DNA of 64,000 nt from Woeseia sp. (GTDB lineage Bacteria; Pseudomonadota; Gammaproteobacteria; Steroidobacterales; Woeseiaceae). The stretch is taken from positions 401,268 to 465,267 of the forward strand of contig JAJFKW010000006.1 in the NCBI GenBank assembly GCA_021773015.1, written 5' to 3'. The notes beneath the pieces are model-generated. The model saw nothing but the letters and a program-made list of their open reading frames with translations, was not told the DNA's origin and ran no database searches. Below, piece after piece: positions 16,636 to 26,681 of the stretch (its first letter is position 1; each line of letters opens with the position of its first letter). The position numbers and the translations under genes are program-made.

Positions 16636-18066
16636 TTAGGTATTGGTACCCTCGCGACCGTAGTTGTCTTCGAGTCGAACGATATCGTCCTCGCCGAGGT
16701 AATCACCGCACTGCACCTCGATAATGTGCACGGGTTCGTCTGTTGTGTTGGCAATACGATGGACTGCACCGATCGCAATGTATGTCGATTCATTGACTGA
16801 TAGATCAAATTCTTTGTCGTCCAAGGTAATTCTTGCCGTGCCGCGTACAACTGTCCAATGCTCAGCCCGCTGGGCGTGCTTTTGTAACGATAGTATTGCG
16901 CCAGGATTGACGATCAAACGTTTGACCTGAAAACCATCGTCTTCATCAAGGCTGTCGTAGCTGCCCCAGGGACGAAATACCTGACGATGTAGGTTCGTCT
17001 CGGGACGCTTGGCCGCCACTAGTTGCTCAACAACCGCTTTTACATCTTGTGATAGATCCTTGTGGCTCACCATCACCACATCTTTGTCTTCGACCACAAT
17101 GATGTCCTCCAATCCGACGGCCGTAACCAATCTACTGGCAGCAGACACAAAGCTATTTCGACAAGCGTGCGTTACGACATCACCGGAAATATGGTTACCG
17201 TCGCTATCCTGTTCGCTCGCCGCATGCAACGCCGACCAGGAACCGATGTCGCTCCAGCCCGCGTCCAGCGGCACCACCATTGCCTGTTCAGTTTTCTCCA
17301 TGACCGCATAGTCAATCGAGTCAGACGGGCATTGCGCAAACGCCTCGCCATCGGGTCGAGTGAAATCACTATCGACAACTGCTGAAGAAAGACTTTTGTT
17401 GCAGGCTTCAACGATTTCTGGCGCGTATTTTTCGAGTTCTTCAAGGTAGGTATCTGCTCGAAACAAGAAAATTCCGGCGTTCCAGTAGAATTTGCCGCTG
17501 TCGACAAACTCAGTAGCCTTGCCTAGTTGCGGTTTTTCGACGAAACGTACGACTTTCGCCAAGGATACGTCGCTCGAGTCTGCCTCGATGTAGCCATAGC
17601 CGGTATGCGGCGCAGTAGGGACCACGCCAAAGGTCACCATTTTTCCTTGCACGGCGGCGGTTTCACCGTGTTTGATTGCAGATGCAAACGCTGCAACATC
17701 CTGAATGACATGATCCGCAGGCATGACTAGCAATAGCGGGCACGCTTTCGAATCCTTGTCCTTTACCGCCATTAGTGCGGCCAGCGCCACGGCTGGTGCA
17801 GTATTTCTGCCAACTGGCTCCAGCACCAATCGTGCTTTCATTCCGACTGATTGCATTTGCTCGGCAACCAAAAATCGATGCACTTCATTGCAAACGACGA
17901 TTGCTTGGTCTGCCAGGCTCGTATTTCCCGCCAGTCGCAGGGCAGTTTGTTGCAACATCGTTTGATCGCCGACTAACGGCAGTAACTGCTTCGGATACAT
18001 TGCGCGCGAAGCAGGCCACAATCGTGTGCCAGCACCGCCCGAGAGGATTACAGGAACAATCTCCAC
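16636..18066 (-). CDS. manC: Mannose-1-phosphate guanylyltransferase / mannose-6-phosphate isomerase
   Basis: Bifunctional type II enzyme (476 residues) making GDP-mannose from mannose-1-P and mannose-6-P from fructose-6-P. The N-terminal nucleotidyltransferase domain shows VILSGGAGTRLWP (about 6-18) with YPKQLLPL following, FVEKPQ, and WNAGIFLFR. The C-terminal cupin isomerase domain (about 355-470) shows RPWGSYDSL, LSLQKHAQRAEHWTVV and GAVHRI. It is transcribed with ugd upstream (22 bp) and manB downstream, and together with pgi at 47230 it links central metabolism to polymer synthesis. Confidence 0.94.
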   Translation of the reverse strand: MEIVPVILSGGAGTRLWPASRAMYPKQLLPLVGDQTMLQQTALRLAGNTSLADQAIVVCNEVHRFLVAEQMQSVGMKARLVLEPVGRNTAPAVALAALMAVKDKDSKACPLLLVMPADHVIQDVAAFASAIKHGETAAVQGKMVTFGVVPTAPHTGYGYIEADSSDVSLAKVVRFVEKPQLGKATEFVDSGKFYWNAGIFLFRADTYLEELEKYAPEIVEACNKSLSSAVVDSDFTRPDGEAFAQCPSDSIDYAVMEKTEQAMVVPLDAGWSDIGSWSALHAASEQDSDGNHISGDVVTHACRNSFVSAASRLVTAVGLEDIIVVEDKDVVMVSHKDLSQDVKAVVEQLVAAKRPETNLHRQVFRPWGSYDSLDEDDGFQVKRLIVNPGAILSLQKHAQRAEHWTVVRGTARITLDDKEFDLSVNESTYIAIGAVHRIANTTDEPVHIIEVQCGDYLGEDDIVRLEDNYGREGTNT

Positions 18067-18088
18067 TTAGGTCACCTATTCCGTAACA

Positions 18089-19480
18089 TTATGCGTCTCG
18101 GGGTCCGGGTTTCTTACCGCGCCGGTCCGGACCATTGTATCCGACTGATTTAACGGATGCGCCGCGGCCAATCGCGTAGTAAGTAATGCCGAAGCTAGCG
18201 AGGAAATTCGGATCGTATAGATTCCGGCCGTCAAAAATCACCGGGTCCGACAGCGAGTCCTTTATTTTTTCGAAGTCTGGGCTGCGAAATTCCTGCCACT
18301 CGGTCAAGATCGCGAGCGCATCCGCTTCTTCAAGCGCATGTTCGGCCGAATCACATAACGTAAGTCGATTTTCGTTTGGATACAGTCGTCGAGTCTCGTC
18401 CATGGCCTCAGGGTCATAAGCACGAACAGTAGCACCCGCCTCCCACAACGCCTCCATCAATACACGACTAGATGCTTCTCGCATATCGTCCGTTTTCGGT
18501 TTGAACGATAAGCCCCAGATTGCGATTGTCTTGCCTTCGAGCTGCCCGCCAAAGTGGATCGACAATTTGCTAAACAGTCGATTCTTCTGACGGTTATTGA
18601 CGGCCTCGACCGCTTCCATTAACTCGGCGTTGTAACCATCGTCTTCAGCTGCCTTTGCAAGGGCACGAACATCTTTAGGAAAACAAGAGCCACCATAGCC
18701 TGCGCCAGGATAGATGAAGTGATAACCAATTCGCGGATCGGAACCCATGCCAATTCGCACATTCTCTATATCGGCACCAAACCGTTCCGCAATATTGGCA
18801 AGTTCATTCATGAAACTAATTTTGGTCGCCAACATTGCGTTCGATGCATATTTAGTGAGTTCCGCCGAGCGGACGTCCATGCTGATCACGCGATCATGAT
18901 TACGGTTGAAGGGTTCGTACATTGCCCGCAACAACTCTGTTGTGCGCGGATTATCCGTACCGATGATGATACGTTCAGGTTTCATGAAGTCGTTAATTGC
19001 CGCCCCTTCTTTCAAGAATTCGGGATTCGACACAACATCAAATTCGATGTTTTGCTTTCGTTTCTCAAGAGCGGAACGAATAGTCGCGGACACCTTATCG
19101 GCGGTTCCAACCGGCACCGTCGACTTATCAACGATGATACGGTAATCGTCCATGTGCGACCCGATCGAATCGGCAACTGCTAGAACGTGCTTGAGATCTG
19201 CGGATCCGTCTTCATCTGGAGGTGTGCCGACAGCGATGAACTGAAATAATCCGTGTGCCACGCCTTTGGCGACATCGGTCGTAAATTCAAGTCTGCCGGC
19301 CTCGCGATTCCTCGCAATATACTCATCGAGCCCGGGCTCGAAAATGGGTACCTCGCCACGATTTAGCCGGTCTATTTTCTCGGCGTCGATGTCCACGCAA
19401 ACGACGTGGTTGCCGGTTTCCGCCATACAGGCGCCCGTTACGAGGCCGACATAGCCGGAGCCAAAAATTGTCAATCGCAT
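18089..19480 (-). CDS. ugd: UDP-glucose 6-dehydrogenase
   Basis: Oxidises UDP-glucose to UDP-glucuronate with two NAD+. At 463 residues it has the usual three-domain layout: N-terminal Rossmann ([13 protein letters not shown], 5-17), catalytic region with [13 protein letters not shown], and active-site cysteine 266 in [12 protein letters not shown] second Rossmann-like domain follows ([16 protein letters not shown]). AlgD-type GDP-mannose dehydrogenase is related, but the motifs and length fit Ugd better. Its product can be turned into UDP-GalA by the epimerase at 48842-49867. The short Lys/Arg-rich tail is not unusual. Confidence 0.92.
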   Translation of the reverse strand: MRLTIFGSGYVGLVTGACMAETGNHVVCVDIDAEKIDRLNRGEVPIFEPGLDEYIARNREAGRLEFTTDVAKGVAHGLFQFIAVGTPPDEDGSADLKHVLAVADSIGSHMDDYRIIVDKSTVPVGTADKVSATIRSALEKRKQNIEFDVVSNPEFLKEGAAINDFMKPERIIIGTDNPRTTELLRAMYEPFNRNHDRVISMDVRSAELTKYASNAMLATKISFMNELANIAERFGADIENVRIGMGSDPRIGYHFIYPGAGYGGSCFPKDVRALAKAAEDDGYNAELMEAVEAVNNRQKNRLFSKLSIHFGGQLEGKTIAIWGLSFKPKTDDMREASSRVLMEALWEAGATVRAYDPEAMDETRRLYPNENRLTLCDSAEHALEEADALAILTEWQEFRSPDFEKIKDSLSDPVIFDGRNLYDPNFLASFGITYYAIGRGASVKSVGYNGPDRRGKKPGPRDA

Positions 19481-19599
19481 GAATTTATTCGCCGTAGTGG
19501 GTCAGACGGAGCGAATTATACAGCTTTAGATGAGGTGAAATATGACCGGTTGCACAATTGCGAGATCAACCAATTCGAGCTGACCTCATATTTCGATTT

Positions 19600-21579
19600 T
19601 CAGGCACGTTTGGAATGAATATCTATGACCTTGTCGGTATCGGGATTGCTATGTTCGACCCGCTGTCTGGCCCAGACGAGATCTTCAATTCCATTTGTCG
19701 GATTATAGCCATGCACATGTTCGAGGAGAATCTCTCTACAGCGGTCTCTGTCGAGCGCAAGAGTCGCTCCTTCCAAATCTCGAACGACATCGTACAGCGT
19801 CTCATGATCAATGAAGTCTTCTTGAGCACGCATTATTCGAGGGTGTTGCGTACCGGATACGTTCGATCCAATTAACAGCTCCTCATATAGTTTTTCTGCC
19901 GGACGTAACCCAGTAAACTCAATTGAAATATCGCCATTAGGATTTTCTTCACTGCAAACAGATAGGCCCATAAGCTGAACCATGCGTAGTGCAAGATCAA
20001 CAATCTTAACTGGCTTACCCATATCAAGAACAAATACATCGCCGCCCCTCGCCATCGCGGCCGCCTGTATCACTAACTGCGCGGCCTCTGGAATCGTCAT
20101 AAAATAGCGAATAATTTCTCGATGTGTGACGGTTATAGGACCTCCTGCACGAATTTGCTTGCGAAACAGCGGCACAACCGAGCCCGAAGACTCTAATACA
20201 TTTCCGAAACGGACCATGCAAAATACCATTTTTGAGTATTTCTGTTGCATCGCCTGCAAAACAAGTTCTGCAAATCGTTTGCTCGCTCCCATGACGTTTG
20301 TTGGGCTGACAGCTTTGTCGGTCGATATCAGAACGAATGTATCGACACCTGCAGACACCGCTGCTTGTGCGGTGTGTAGCGTACCGAAGACATTGTTGTG
20401 AATTCCTTCTAATACATTGTGTTCAACCACCGGTACGTGTTTGTAGGCAGCAGCGTGATAAAGAGTGTTCACTTTAAATGTCTTTAAAATTTCTTCAACT
20501 CTGTTTCTGTGATGTACGGAACCTAACAAAGGGACGATTTCACATTTTGTTCCGGTTTGGTTTGCAATATCCTGAAGCTCTTTCTCAATGTGGTAGAGCG
20601 CAATTTCGGACAGCTCTAGTATGACCAACACTCTTGGATCAAGGCGGATTATTTGACGACATAGCTCTGACCCGATCGACCCTCCTGCTCCAGTCACAAG
20701 CACACTCTTGCCAAAAATAGACGCCGACAAAAGATTCTCATTCGGCGGAACAGGGTCGCGACCCAAGAGATCCTCGACATCCACATCCTTGATGTCATCA
20801 ATTCGCGCTTGTCCCGACACAAGGTCCGCCATATCCGGCATTGTCTGTACATACACGGGAAACTCGGCGAGCCGCTTAAGTACTTGGCTACGCTTATTTC
20901 TGGATGCCGTAGGCATTGCAAGCAGCACCCTGGATGCATTCGTCGACGAAATTACACCGCCGATCGAAGATGGCGGATAGACATCCAAGCCGTTAACCTT
21001 ACTATTATAATAAGCTGGATCGTCATCGAGCATCGCAACCGGCAAAAACTGATCACCACCAAACAAACCGCGTGCAAGCTGGGAACCTGCCGAGCCGGCA
21101 CCATAGATGATGATACGTTCTCTCTCCAATCTGGAGCGTCTGCGCACCAACAAAACTCTTGCAGAGTATCTGCTGCCACATATATAGATGAAAGAGATAC
21201 ACCAATACGCAACCGCCCATCTAAGCGGTGTTTCAGAAAGACTCGCAAAATATAGTATTGCAGATGTGATCGCAGCAGCGCCGGCCGACGTTTTGACCCC
21301 TGCCACAAACAGGTCGTAGCCCATGTAACGGACTACAGACTTGTACAGACCATATGACCACGCCAGTGGCAACGATATCAGCACGGTTATTGCACAAATT
21401 TTAGGCAACTGGTCGGTGTACGCATTCATACCGAATAACAACCAATAAACGCCTACCGCAGACAGGGTAAATCCGAATACATCAGCAGTTACCGCAACAA
21501 GTTGCTTTACAGCGCGTGATTGCGCCGTAAGTATGTCGCGAAATGAAGACATTGCATCTATCTTGTCTTGTTCGCTCAT
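19600..21579 (-). CDS. Membrane-bound nucleotide-sugar 4,6-dehydratase (CapD/WbpM/PglF family)
   Basis: Probably converts UDP-GlcNAc to the 4-keto-6-deoxy intermediate. The 659 residues comprise four N-terminal membrane helices (about 20-135), a CoA-binding-like Rossmann segment (IIYGAGSAGSQ, about 152-162) and a C-terminal short-chain dehydrogenase domain with LVTGAGGSIGSELCR (about 292-306). The active-site region STDKAVSPTNVMGASKR has Met where short enzymes have Tyr, which is normal for the long CapD/PglF class. Its product could be aminated by the DegT enzyme at 39207-40361. It lies 119 bp upstream of ugd on the same strand. Confidence 0.9.
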   Translation of the reverse strand: MSEQDKIDAMSSFRDILTAQSRAVKQLVAVTADVFGFTLSAVGVYWLLFGMNAYTDQLPKICAITVLISLPLAWSYGLYKSVVRYMGYDLFVAGVKTSAGAAAITSAILYFASLSETPLRWAVAYWCISFIYICGSRYSARVLLVRRRSRLERERIIIYGAGSAGSQLARGLFGGDQFLPVAMLDDDPAYYNSKVNGLDVYPPSSIGGVISSTNASRVLLAMPTASRNKRSQVLKRLAEFPVYVQTMPDMADLVSGQARIDDIKDVDVEDLLGRDPVPPNENLLSASIFGKSVLVTGAGGSIGSELCRQIIRLDPRVLVILELSEIALYHIEKELQDIANQTGTKCEIVPLLGSVHHRNRVEEILKTFKVNTLYHAAAYKHVPVVEHNVLEGIHNNVFGTLHTAQAAVSAGVDTFVLISTDKAVSPTNVMGASKRFAELVLQAMQQKYSKMVFCMVRFGNVLESSGSVVPLFRKQIRAGGPITVTHREIIRYFMTIPEAAQLVIQAAAMARGGDVFVLDMGKPVKIVDLALRMVQLMGLSVCSEENPNGDISIEFTGLRPAEKLYEELLIGSNVSGTQHPRIMRAQEDFIDHETLYDVVRDLEGATLALDRDRCREILLEHVHGYNPTNGIEDLVWARQRVEHSNPDTDKVIDIHSKRA

Positions 21580-21782
21580 ATTAGTCGTCCAACACTCATT
21601 TTGCGTGCCTCACTATATGGAAAATCAACATCATCCACAACCGCTACTGGTACTCAATTACTACATCCACCTAATCACCGGTTCCGACCCGAAAACGTAG
21701 CTATCAACCAACAACGCTTGATGGAGCAATCCGTTTACGCCGATATGCAATTACATCGTTGAGCCCCTAATGACAGGTCTTC

Positions 21783-21832
21783 CGTGATATCACATCAATC
21801 GACCGCACTGTCTCACGACCGCGTGATATCAT
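21783..21832. repeat. Two copies of a GTGATATCA palindromic motif
   Basis: CGTGATATCAC (21783-21793) and CGTGATATCAT (21822-21832) are 39 bp apart, in the gap between the divergent dehydratase gene and the decayed methyltransferase. They may be a paired operator or chance. Nothing else is visible in this 265 bp gap. Confidence 0.35.
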
Positions 21833-21844
21833 CTGCCGCCGTCA

Positions 21845-22364
21845 ATGCACTGTAAAAGGCTCAGCTTAATGGCGACCAAGGATTCCATTGCCAAGAGATT
21901 AGTACAATTCCTTGGCCTTCGCGAGTTTGGCGCGCGAGTGTTTATGTGGCTTCCGCTACCCCTCTCGGCAACAGTTTACAGATTCATGCGATCGGCAACA
22001 TTTCGTGACAACGCAAAGAGAACCAATACTTTTGAAGCAGCGTTTGAGTCCGTAGATGGCACCAATGCAGACTACTTGGAATTTGGTGTCGCTCTAAGGC
22101 TGTTTGCGTTTGACTCGTTTCAGGAACTTCCAAACGCGGAAGGCGATATTGCGGTTGGTACGATGGCATACGAAGTTTCAGTGTTCCGACGATTCATTTG
22201 CAAGGCGGGCGTGAATCTCCAAGACTCACTACAATTCCAGGCTTTTTGACAAGTCGTTAACCACTAGCCCGGCAAAAGAACTCGGTTTGCACAAAGGACC
22301 GCTCATTGTCCATATTGGCTGCGATGTGTACGATAATCTGTATTATAACCGTTCATCCAATTAA
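21845..22364 (+). pseudogene. Decayed class I SAM-dependent methyltransferase (TylF/MtfD-like)
   Basis: The first frame (to TGA at 22249) reads EFGV, then jumps at once to FAFDSFQELP and YEVSVFRRFICKAGVN. In intact TylF-like methyltransferases the EFGV and FDSFxGLP motifs are separated by roughly 20-25 residues, so an internal deletion is likely. After the stop another frame continues with FDKSLTTSPAKELGLHKG, then PLIVHIGCDVYDNLYYN, the expected C-terminal part with an altered IDCDLY-type metal motif, ending at TAA 22364. So there is an internal deletion, at least one frameshift and a missing C-terminus. A start at ATG 21869 is also possible. The copy is probably not functional and may mark an old sugar-O-methylation gene. 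Confidence 0.78.
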
Positions 22365-22490
22365 TCAGAGGTTCCCTAGTTAGTATTCGCCAATGCATCA
22401 CAGACTTGCACGCCGCTGACTGTTTCTGGCGTGATCTAACTGCCGCCTACGCCGATGATTCGTGTTCGCGATAGAGATTCTCAATACTGT

Positions 22491-24509
22491 ATGGCAAGAC
22501 CAAATCTAATTCGCCGAATAGTCGCCAAATCGCCGCGTACTGTCGCATACCGGGGCGTTCAAGAATTACGACTCAAGTTGATGCAGGTACGCGGTGGCTG
22601 GCGAGCCCTTTCCTCCAAAATTCACCGCCGGGCAATTGCCGATCGCTGCGCAGGCTGGCTCGAAGACGGAAATTTTTCTGTGTTGGCCGATGACGGTGCG
22701 ATCGCACTGCAGCAAGCAGTTAAGTCTGGCTGCGCTAGCTCCAGTAAGATCTTTTCAGCGGGTGATGACGCAATCGCTCGTCGGATTTCGATTTTCGGCT
22801 CTCCGATTACCCCATCGGAGCCTTGGCCATGGCATCAAGATTGGCGATTTGGACACACCTGGCAACCGACATACTTTCGCAACTATGACCACCATTCACC
22901 TCGACTCAATACATTCGATGTGAAATTTCCTTGGGAACTGTCGCGTATGGCCTACCTGATCAGCATGGTGCAGGCAGACGTCGTCGATGGCGGCTCCTTG
23001 CGTACAACTGAGGCGTTCAGCATCCTGAGCGACTGGACAGACGAGAATCCGCTGGCCCACTCGGTTAACTGGTACCCGATGGAGGCTGCTGTTCGCGGCA
23101 TTAACCTGTGCGTTTTTTCTGACATGTCCCGTCAAAAGGGAATCGATCAACTTCAGGCGTGCCAACTATTTCAGACGCTAGCTGAACATGGTGAGTTCAT
23201 TGAACGAACGCTAGAGTTTACTGACAATGCCGGCAATCATTTTGCGGCGGAATTGGTTGCACTTCTTCTGCTCGGACACACTTTGACCGGTTACTATGTC
23301 CGTGCCGAGGCATGGAAGAATCTGGCTGCAAATCGGCTCGAATATGAGATTGTTCATCAATTCCTACCGGACGGTGTTAATTTTGAAAAGTCGACTGCCT
23401 ACCATCGGCTGGTACTGGAGTTGTACTTATTGGCAGCCACAGTGCTCAGACGGACAGGGCGCACACTCAGTGATGAGGCAGAAGGCCGACTTAGGCATGC
23501 TTCCTACTATATGGCATGGTTTCAGCGTCCGGACAACCGCTGCCCGCTAATAGGTGATACTGATGATGCGAGTGTATTCTCGTTCGATCACAACGACACT
23601 CGTGACCATAGGCCAGCTCTTGGTGTTGCGGCACTCTATTTTGAAGATGCGCAGTTACAAAACGCAGCAGGTCCGATGCCAAATGCGGCGAGCTGGCTTT
23701 TTGGTAGCAAAGCATTGCCGAAATGGAAAGAGCTCGACAATGATGATGATTCGTTTTCGGGGCACCGCTATTTTCGCGACGGCGGTGTATTCATTGCGAA
23801 AACTAGGCAGCACTATTTATTTGTAGACGTCGGCGAAGTAGGTCAAAATGGGCTTGGAGGGCACGGCCACAATGACATCTTGAGCTTTGAGCTGTTTTTG
23901 GGCGGGCATTCAGTAGTTGTCGATCCGGGGACGTATCTTTACAGCGGCGATCTGGAATTGCACTCGCGACTCAGAAGTACTCAGTCGCACAACGGTTTGC
24001 AGGTTGACGGTGAGGAGATTGCACCTTTGATTGGTAATTTTCGTATTGGCAATCGTGCAAAGCCGATAGCCGTGTGCAGTTCTAATTTTGCTGATGAAAT
24101 CGTGTCGATAGAAGCTGGGCACACGGGGTATCAATGTCTCACTGATCCTGTCTTGCACCATCGACAAATCGTCTTTGACTTGGCAAGTGGTGCGCTTCGC
24201 TGCAATGATGAAATATCTTCAACTGGCCAACACACAACTTCAAGATTTCTGCATTTTTCGCCAAAACTTGATCCAGTGCTAGAAGGCAACGAAGTACACA
24301 TAAAGTCACCAACTGATACGATTGTCGTGCGTTGGAGCGAAAGTTGTGACGCTTTTCTGCGTGACGATCACGTCTGCCCTGGCTTTGGACGCATTGAGCC
24401 GGCGAAAACGCTGGTGATTAATAAAGACACTTCTGGAAACTCGGTTCTCGGACTGGATTTATTCCGCCGGCAGTCAGGACCTATTGACAGAGAAACGACC
24501 AAATCATGA
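22491..24509 (+). CDS. Heparinase II/III family protein (first copy)
   Basis: Polysaccharide-lyase-like protein of about 672 residues. An alpha-helical toroid half contains NHFAAELVALLLLG and FEKSTAYHRLVLELY, followed by a beta-sandwich heparinase II/III domain with GGHGHNDILSFELFLGG and VVDPGTYLYSG. The frame opens at ATG 22455; ATG 22491 (MARPNLIRR) gives a more usual N-terminus. No signal peptide is evident, which suggests a cytoplasmic or membrane-face role. In biosynthetic loci such proteins are usually unstudied; lyase trimming of a uronate chain or a non-lytic role are both possible. The stop overlaps the next ATG by 4 bp (ATGA), which couples it to the fusion oxidoreductase. Confidence 0.85.
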   Translation: MARPNLIRRIVAKSPRTVAYRGVQELRLKLMQVRGGWRALSSKIHRRAIADRCAGWLEDGNFSVLADDGAIALQQAVKSGCASSSKIFSAGDDAIARRISIFGSPITPSEPWPWHQDWRFGHTWQPTYFRNYDHHSPRLNTFDVKFPWELSRMAYLISMVQADVVDGGSLRTTEAFSILSDWTDENPLAHSVNWYPMEAAVRGINLCVFSDMSRQKGIDQLQACQLFQTLAEHGEFIERTLEFTDNAGNHFAAELVALLLLGHTLTGYYVRAEAWKNLAANRLEYEIVHQFLPDGVNFEKSTAYHRLVLELYLLAATVLRRTGRTLSDEAEGRLRHASYYMAWFQRPDNRCPLIGDTDDASVFSFDHNDTRDHRPALGVAALYFEDAQLQNAAGPMPNAASWLFGSKALPKWKELDNDDDSFSGHRYFRDGGVFIAKTRQHYLFVDVGEVGQNGLGGHGHNDILSFELFLGGHSVVVDPGTYLYSGDLELHSRLRSTQSHNGLQVDGEEIAPLIGNFRIGNRAKPIAVCSSNFADEIVSIEAGHTGYQCLTDPVLHHRQIVFDLASGALRCNDEISSTGQHTTSRFLHFSPKLDPVLEGNEVHIKSPTDTIVVRWSESCDAFLRDDHVCPGFGRIEPAKTLVINKDTSGNSVLGLDLFRRQSGPIDRETTKS

Positions 24510-26665
24510 AGCAAGTTTTCCTCACCGGTAATGGTGGCATAGCGCTCCTCGACGCACCTGTCCCAGGCAAACTGAACAATTCAATACTCGTTCGCAATCA
24601 CTACTCTCTAATAAGTAGCGGTACCGAAGGTGCAGCCATTACCAAGCATACCGGTTTGATGGGTTTGTATGAGAAAGCGCTTTCGTCACGCGACCGTATG
24701 GGTCAGGTTTGGGCTATGGCCGAGGCACATGGGATACGCCAAACGGTAAACGTTGTGCGAAACAAACTCTCAGATTTCACAGCGCTCGGCTACAGTTCCG
24801 TTGGCACAGTGGTCGATGTGTCGGACGCCGACATGCCGTTTCGAGTCGGAGATTCCGTGGCATGCATGGGCACCGGATTCGCATCTCACTCGGAGTTCGT
24901 GGTAGTGCCGCGAAATCTGGCAGCTCGCATACCTGAAGGCGCTCAGCTGGATCAGGCGGCGTTTGCAGCTCTGGCATGCATTGCCATGCAAGGAATCCGG
25001 CGTCTGGAGCTCACGGCCGGAGAGCGGGTTGGTGTCGTTGGACTCGGTTTGATCGGGCAAATCTCATTGCGTTTACTCGCATCGATGGGGTATCGCGCGT
25101 ACGGGTTGGACCTCTCGGAGGAGAGGGCCGCAATTGCCCGAAAATTCGCCAACACAGAGGCTTGGGCGCTTGACAAACTCGATAGCGAGGCTCATGTGTT
25201 GGATCTAACGGACGGAATCGGGCTGGATGGAGTTATTGTTTGCGCTGCATCGGATAGTGACGAGCCCGTCAATCTCGCATTCGACATTTGTCGCAGAGCT
25301 GGTCGAGTGTCGATCGTCGGAGATGTTGGCCTTGCCTTGCAACGCAAGAAAATGTACGCGAAGGAGCTCGACGTTAGGATGTCGTGCTCCTACGGGAAAG
25401 GGCGTTATGACGTAGCCTATGAAATCGACGGTGTCGACTATGACCTTGACCACGTTCGCTGGAGTGAAGGCCGCAATCTGGAGCATTTTCTGTGGCTTCT
25501 AGGTACTGGGGCGCTGGATCTCAGTGACCTGATAAGCGATCGATTCCCAATCGATGACGTTGTTAATGCCTACGCCAAAATAAAGGGTGGTGATTCGCGA
25601 GTACTGGGAGTGCTACTCGACTACGGAGACCCGACAAACTGCACGAACTCGGTAAAGGCAGCGGCTGAAGGGACCCGTATCGATAGAAGTCTGACGAGCG
25701 CAGTAGCCATTGGCGAGCGGGGTAATGGGCCTGTGCGGCTTGGAATAATTGGGGCCGGCGGTTATGTGACCGGCATGCATCTTCCGTTGTTGAAGGATAT
25801 GGGCGACGAATTCTTGGTTCGTGCGTTGGTTAGCAGATCTGGTGCTACGGCAGCGGCGGCTGCGAAACGGTTCGATGTGCCCACAACAGCCAGCGACTAC
25901 CGTCGAATTCTCGACGATCCCGAGATTGATGCGGTCATGATCGCCACTCGTCATGCTACACACGCCAAGTTTGCGATAGAAGCTATTGAAGCGGGCAAAC
26001 ACGTGTTTGTCGAGAAACCTATGGCAACGACTGTTGCAGATGCAGAAGATATCGTTGCTGCTGCCGACCGCTCCGGACTCATAGTGCGAGTAGGTTTCAA
26101 TCGCCGATTTTCGCCCTACATACATGCGCTTCGCGACGTCATTGGCCCGGAAGGCATTCGTGTATTGTTCGCGCGTGTCAACGTCGGAGCAATCAAGAAC
26201 GACTGGAGTAATACGCCCGAAGAAGGCGGCCGGCTGCTAGGCGAAGGAGTTCATTTTTTTGATCTTGCGAACTGGTTCATGGGCGCAGAGCCCAAGAATG
26301 TTGCGGCTAACATGATTGGAACGATAAACAGTACAAACGCGAACGCTAGCGTTCTACTGCGCTACACGGACGGCTCCAATGCTAATGTGCTTTACACGTC
26401 ACTTGGCGACAAACGAATGGGCAAGGAGTACTTCGAAGCGTTCGGAAACGGTAGGTCGGCGATTCTAAACGACTACAATAAGCTAGAGATCTGGGGTGGC
26501 AATCAAAAGTCAAAACCTCGACGTGGCGACAAAGGCCAGCGGGACTGCTTGCGTGAATTCTCGGCTGCTGTACGGGGAATCGAATTTCCAGTCAAAGGCG
26601 CCGATGCTCGGGCAGGGCTGGCTGCAACTCGCATCGCGCAGACAATTTTGAACGACTCAACTTAA
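24506..26665 (+). CDS. Bi-domain oxidoreductase: MDR (zinc-ADH-like) fused to Gfo/Idh/MocA (first copy)
   Basis: A 719-residue fusion. The N-terminal half (about 1-375) is a medium-chain dehydrogenase/reductase with nucleotide-binding GVVGLGLIGQISLRLL (about 173-188) and conserved SCSYGKGRYD. The canonical CxxD/GHE zinc motifs are not apparent. The C-terminal half (about 410-719) is Gfo/Idh/MocA with LGIIGAGGYVTGMHLP, VEKPMATT and GEGVHFFDLANW. Two dinucleotide-binding units in one chain suggest coupled oxidation and reduction of one sugar substrate (inference); the substrate is unknown. It is translationally coupled to the upstream heparinase-like gene. A second copy is at 34212-36329. Confidence 0.88.
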   Translation: MKQVFLTGNGGIALLDAPVPGKLNNSILVRNHYSLISSGTEGAAITKHTGLMGLYEKALSSRDRMGQVWAMAEAHGIRQTVNVVRNKLSDFTALGYSSVGTVVDVSDADMPFRVGDSVACMGTGFASHSEFVVVPRNLAARIPEGAQLDQAAFAALACIAMQGIRRLELTAGERVGVVGLGLIGQISLRLLASMGYRAYGLDLSEERAAIARKFANTEAWALDKLDSEAHVLDLTDGIGLDGVIVCAASDSDEPVNLAFDICRRAGRVSIVGDVGLALQRKKMYAKELDVRMSCSYGKGRYDVAYEIDGVDYDLDHVRWSEGRNLEHFLWLLGTGALDLSDLISDRFPIDDVVNAYAKIKGGDSRVLGVLLDYGDPTNCTNSVKAAAEGTRIDRSLTSAVAIGERGNGPVRLGIIGAGGYVTGMHLPLLKDMGDEFLVRALVSRSGATAAAAAKRFDVPTTASDYRRILDDPEIDAVMIATRHATHAKFAIEAIEAGKHVFVEKPMATTVADAEDIVAAADRSGLIVRVGFNRRFSPYIHALRDVIGPEGIRVLFARVNVGAIKNDWSNTPEEGGRLLGEGVHFFDLANWFMGAEPKNVAANMIGTINSTNANASVLLRYTDGSNANVLYTSLGDKRMGKEYFEAFGNGRSAILNDYNKLEIWGGNQKSKPRRGDKGQRDCLREFSAAVRGIEFPVKGADARAGLAATRIAQTILNDST

Positions 26666-26681
26666 GAACTAAGCTTATAGC

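Noticed and set aside
21580..21844. Search for a small gene or RNA between the dehydratase and the decayed methyltransferase
   Set aside because: No open frame with a ribosome binding site and no stable hairpin with a T run were seen.
22380..22490. Short open stretch before the first heparinase-like gene (including the 12-residue extension from ATG 22455)
   Set aside because: It has no recognisable motif or good ribosome binding site; it may be debris of the decayed gene, but this cannot be supported.
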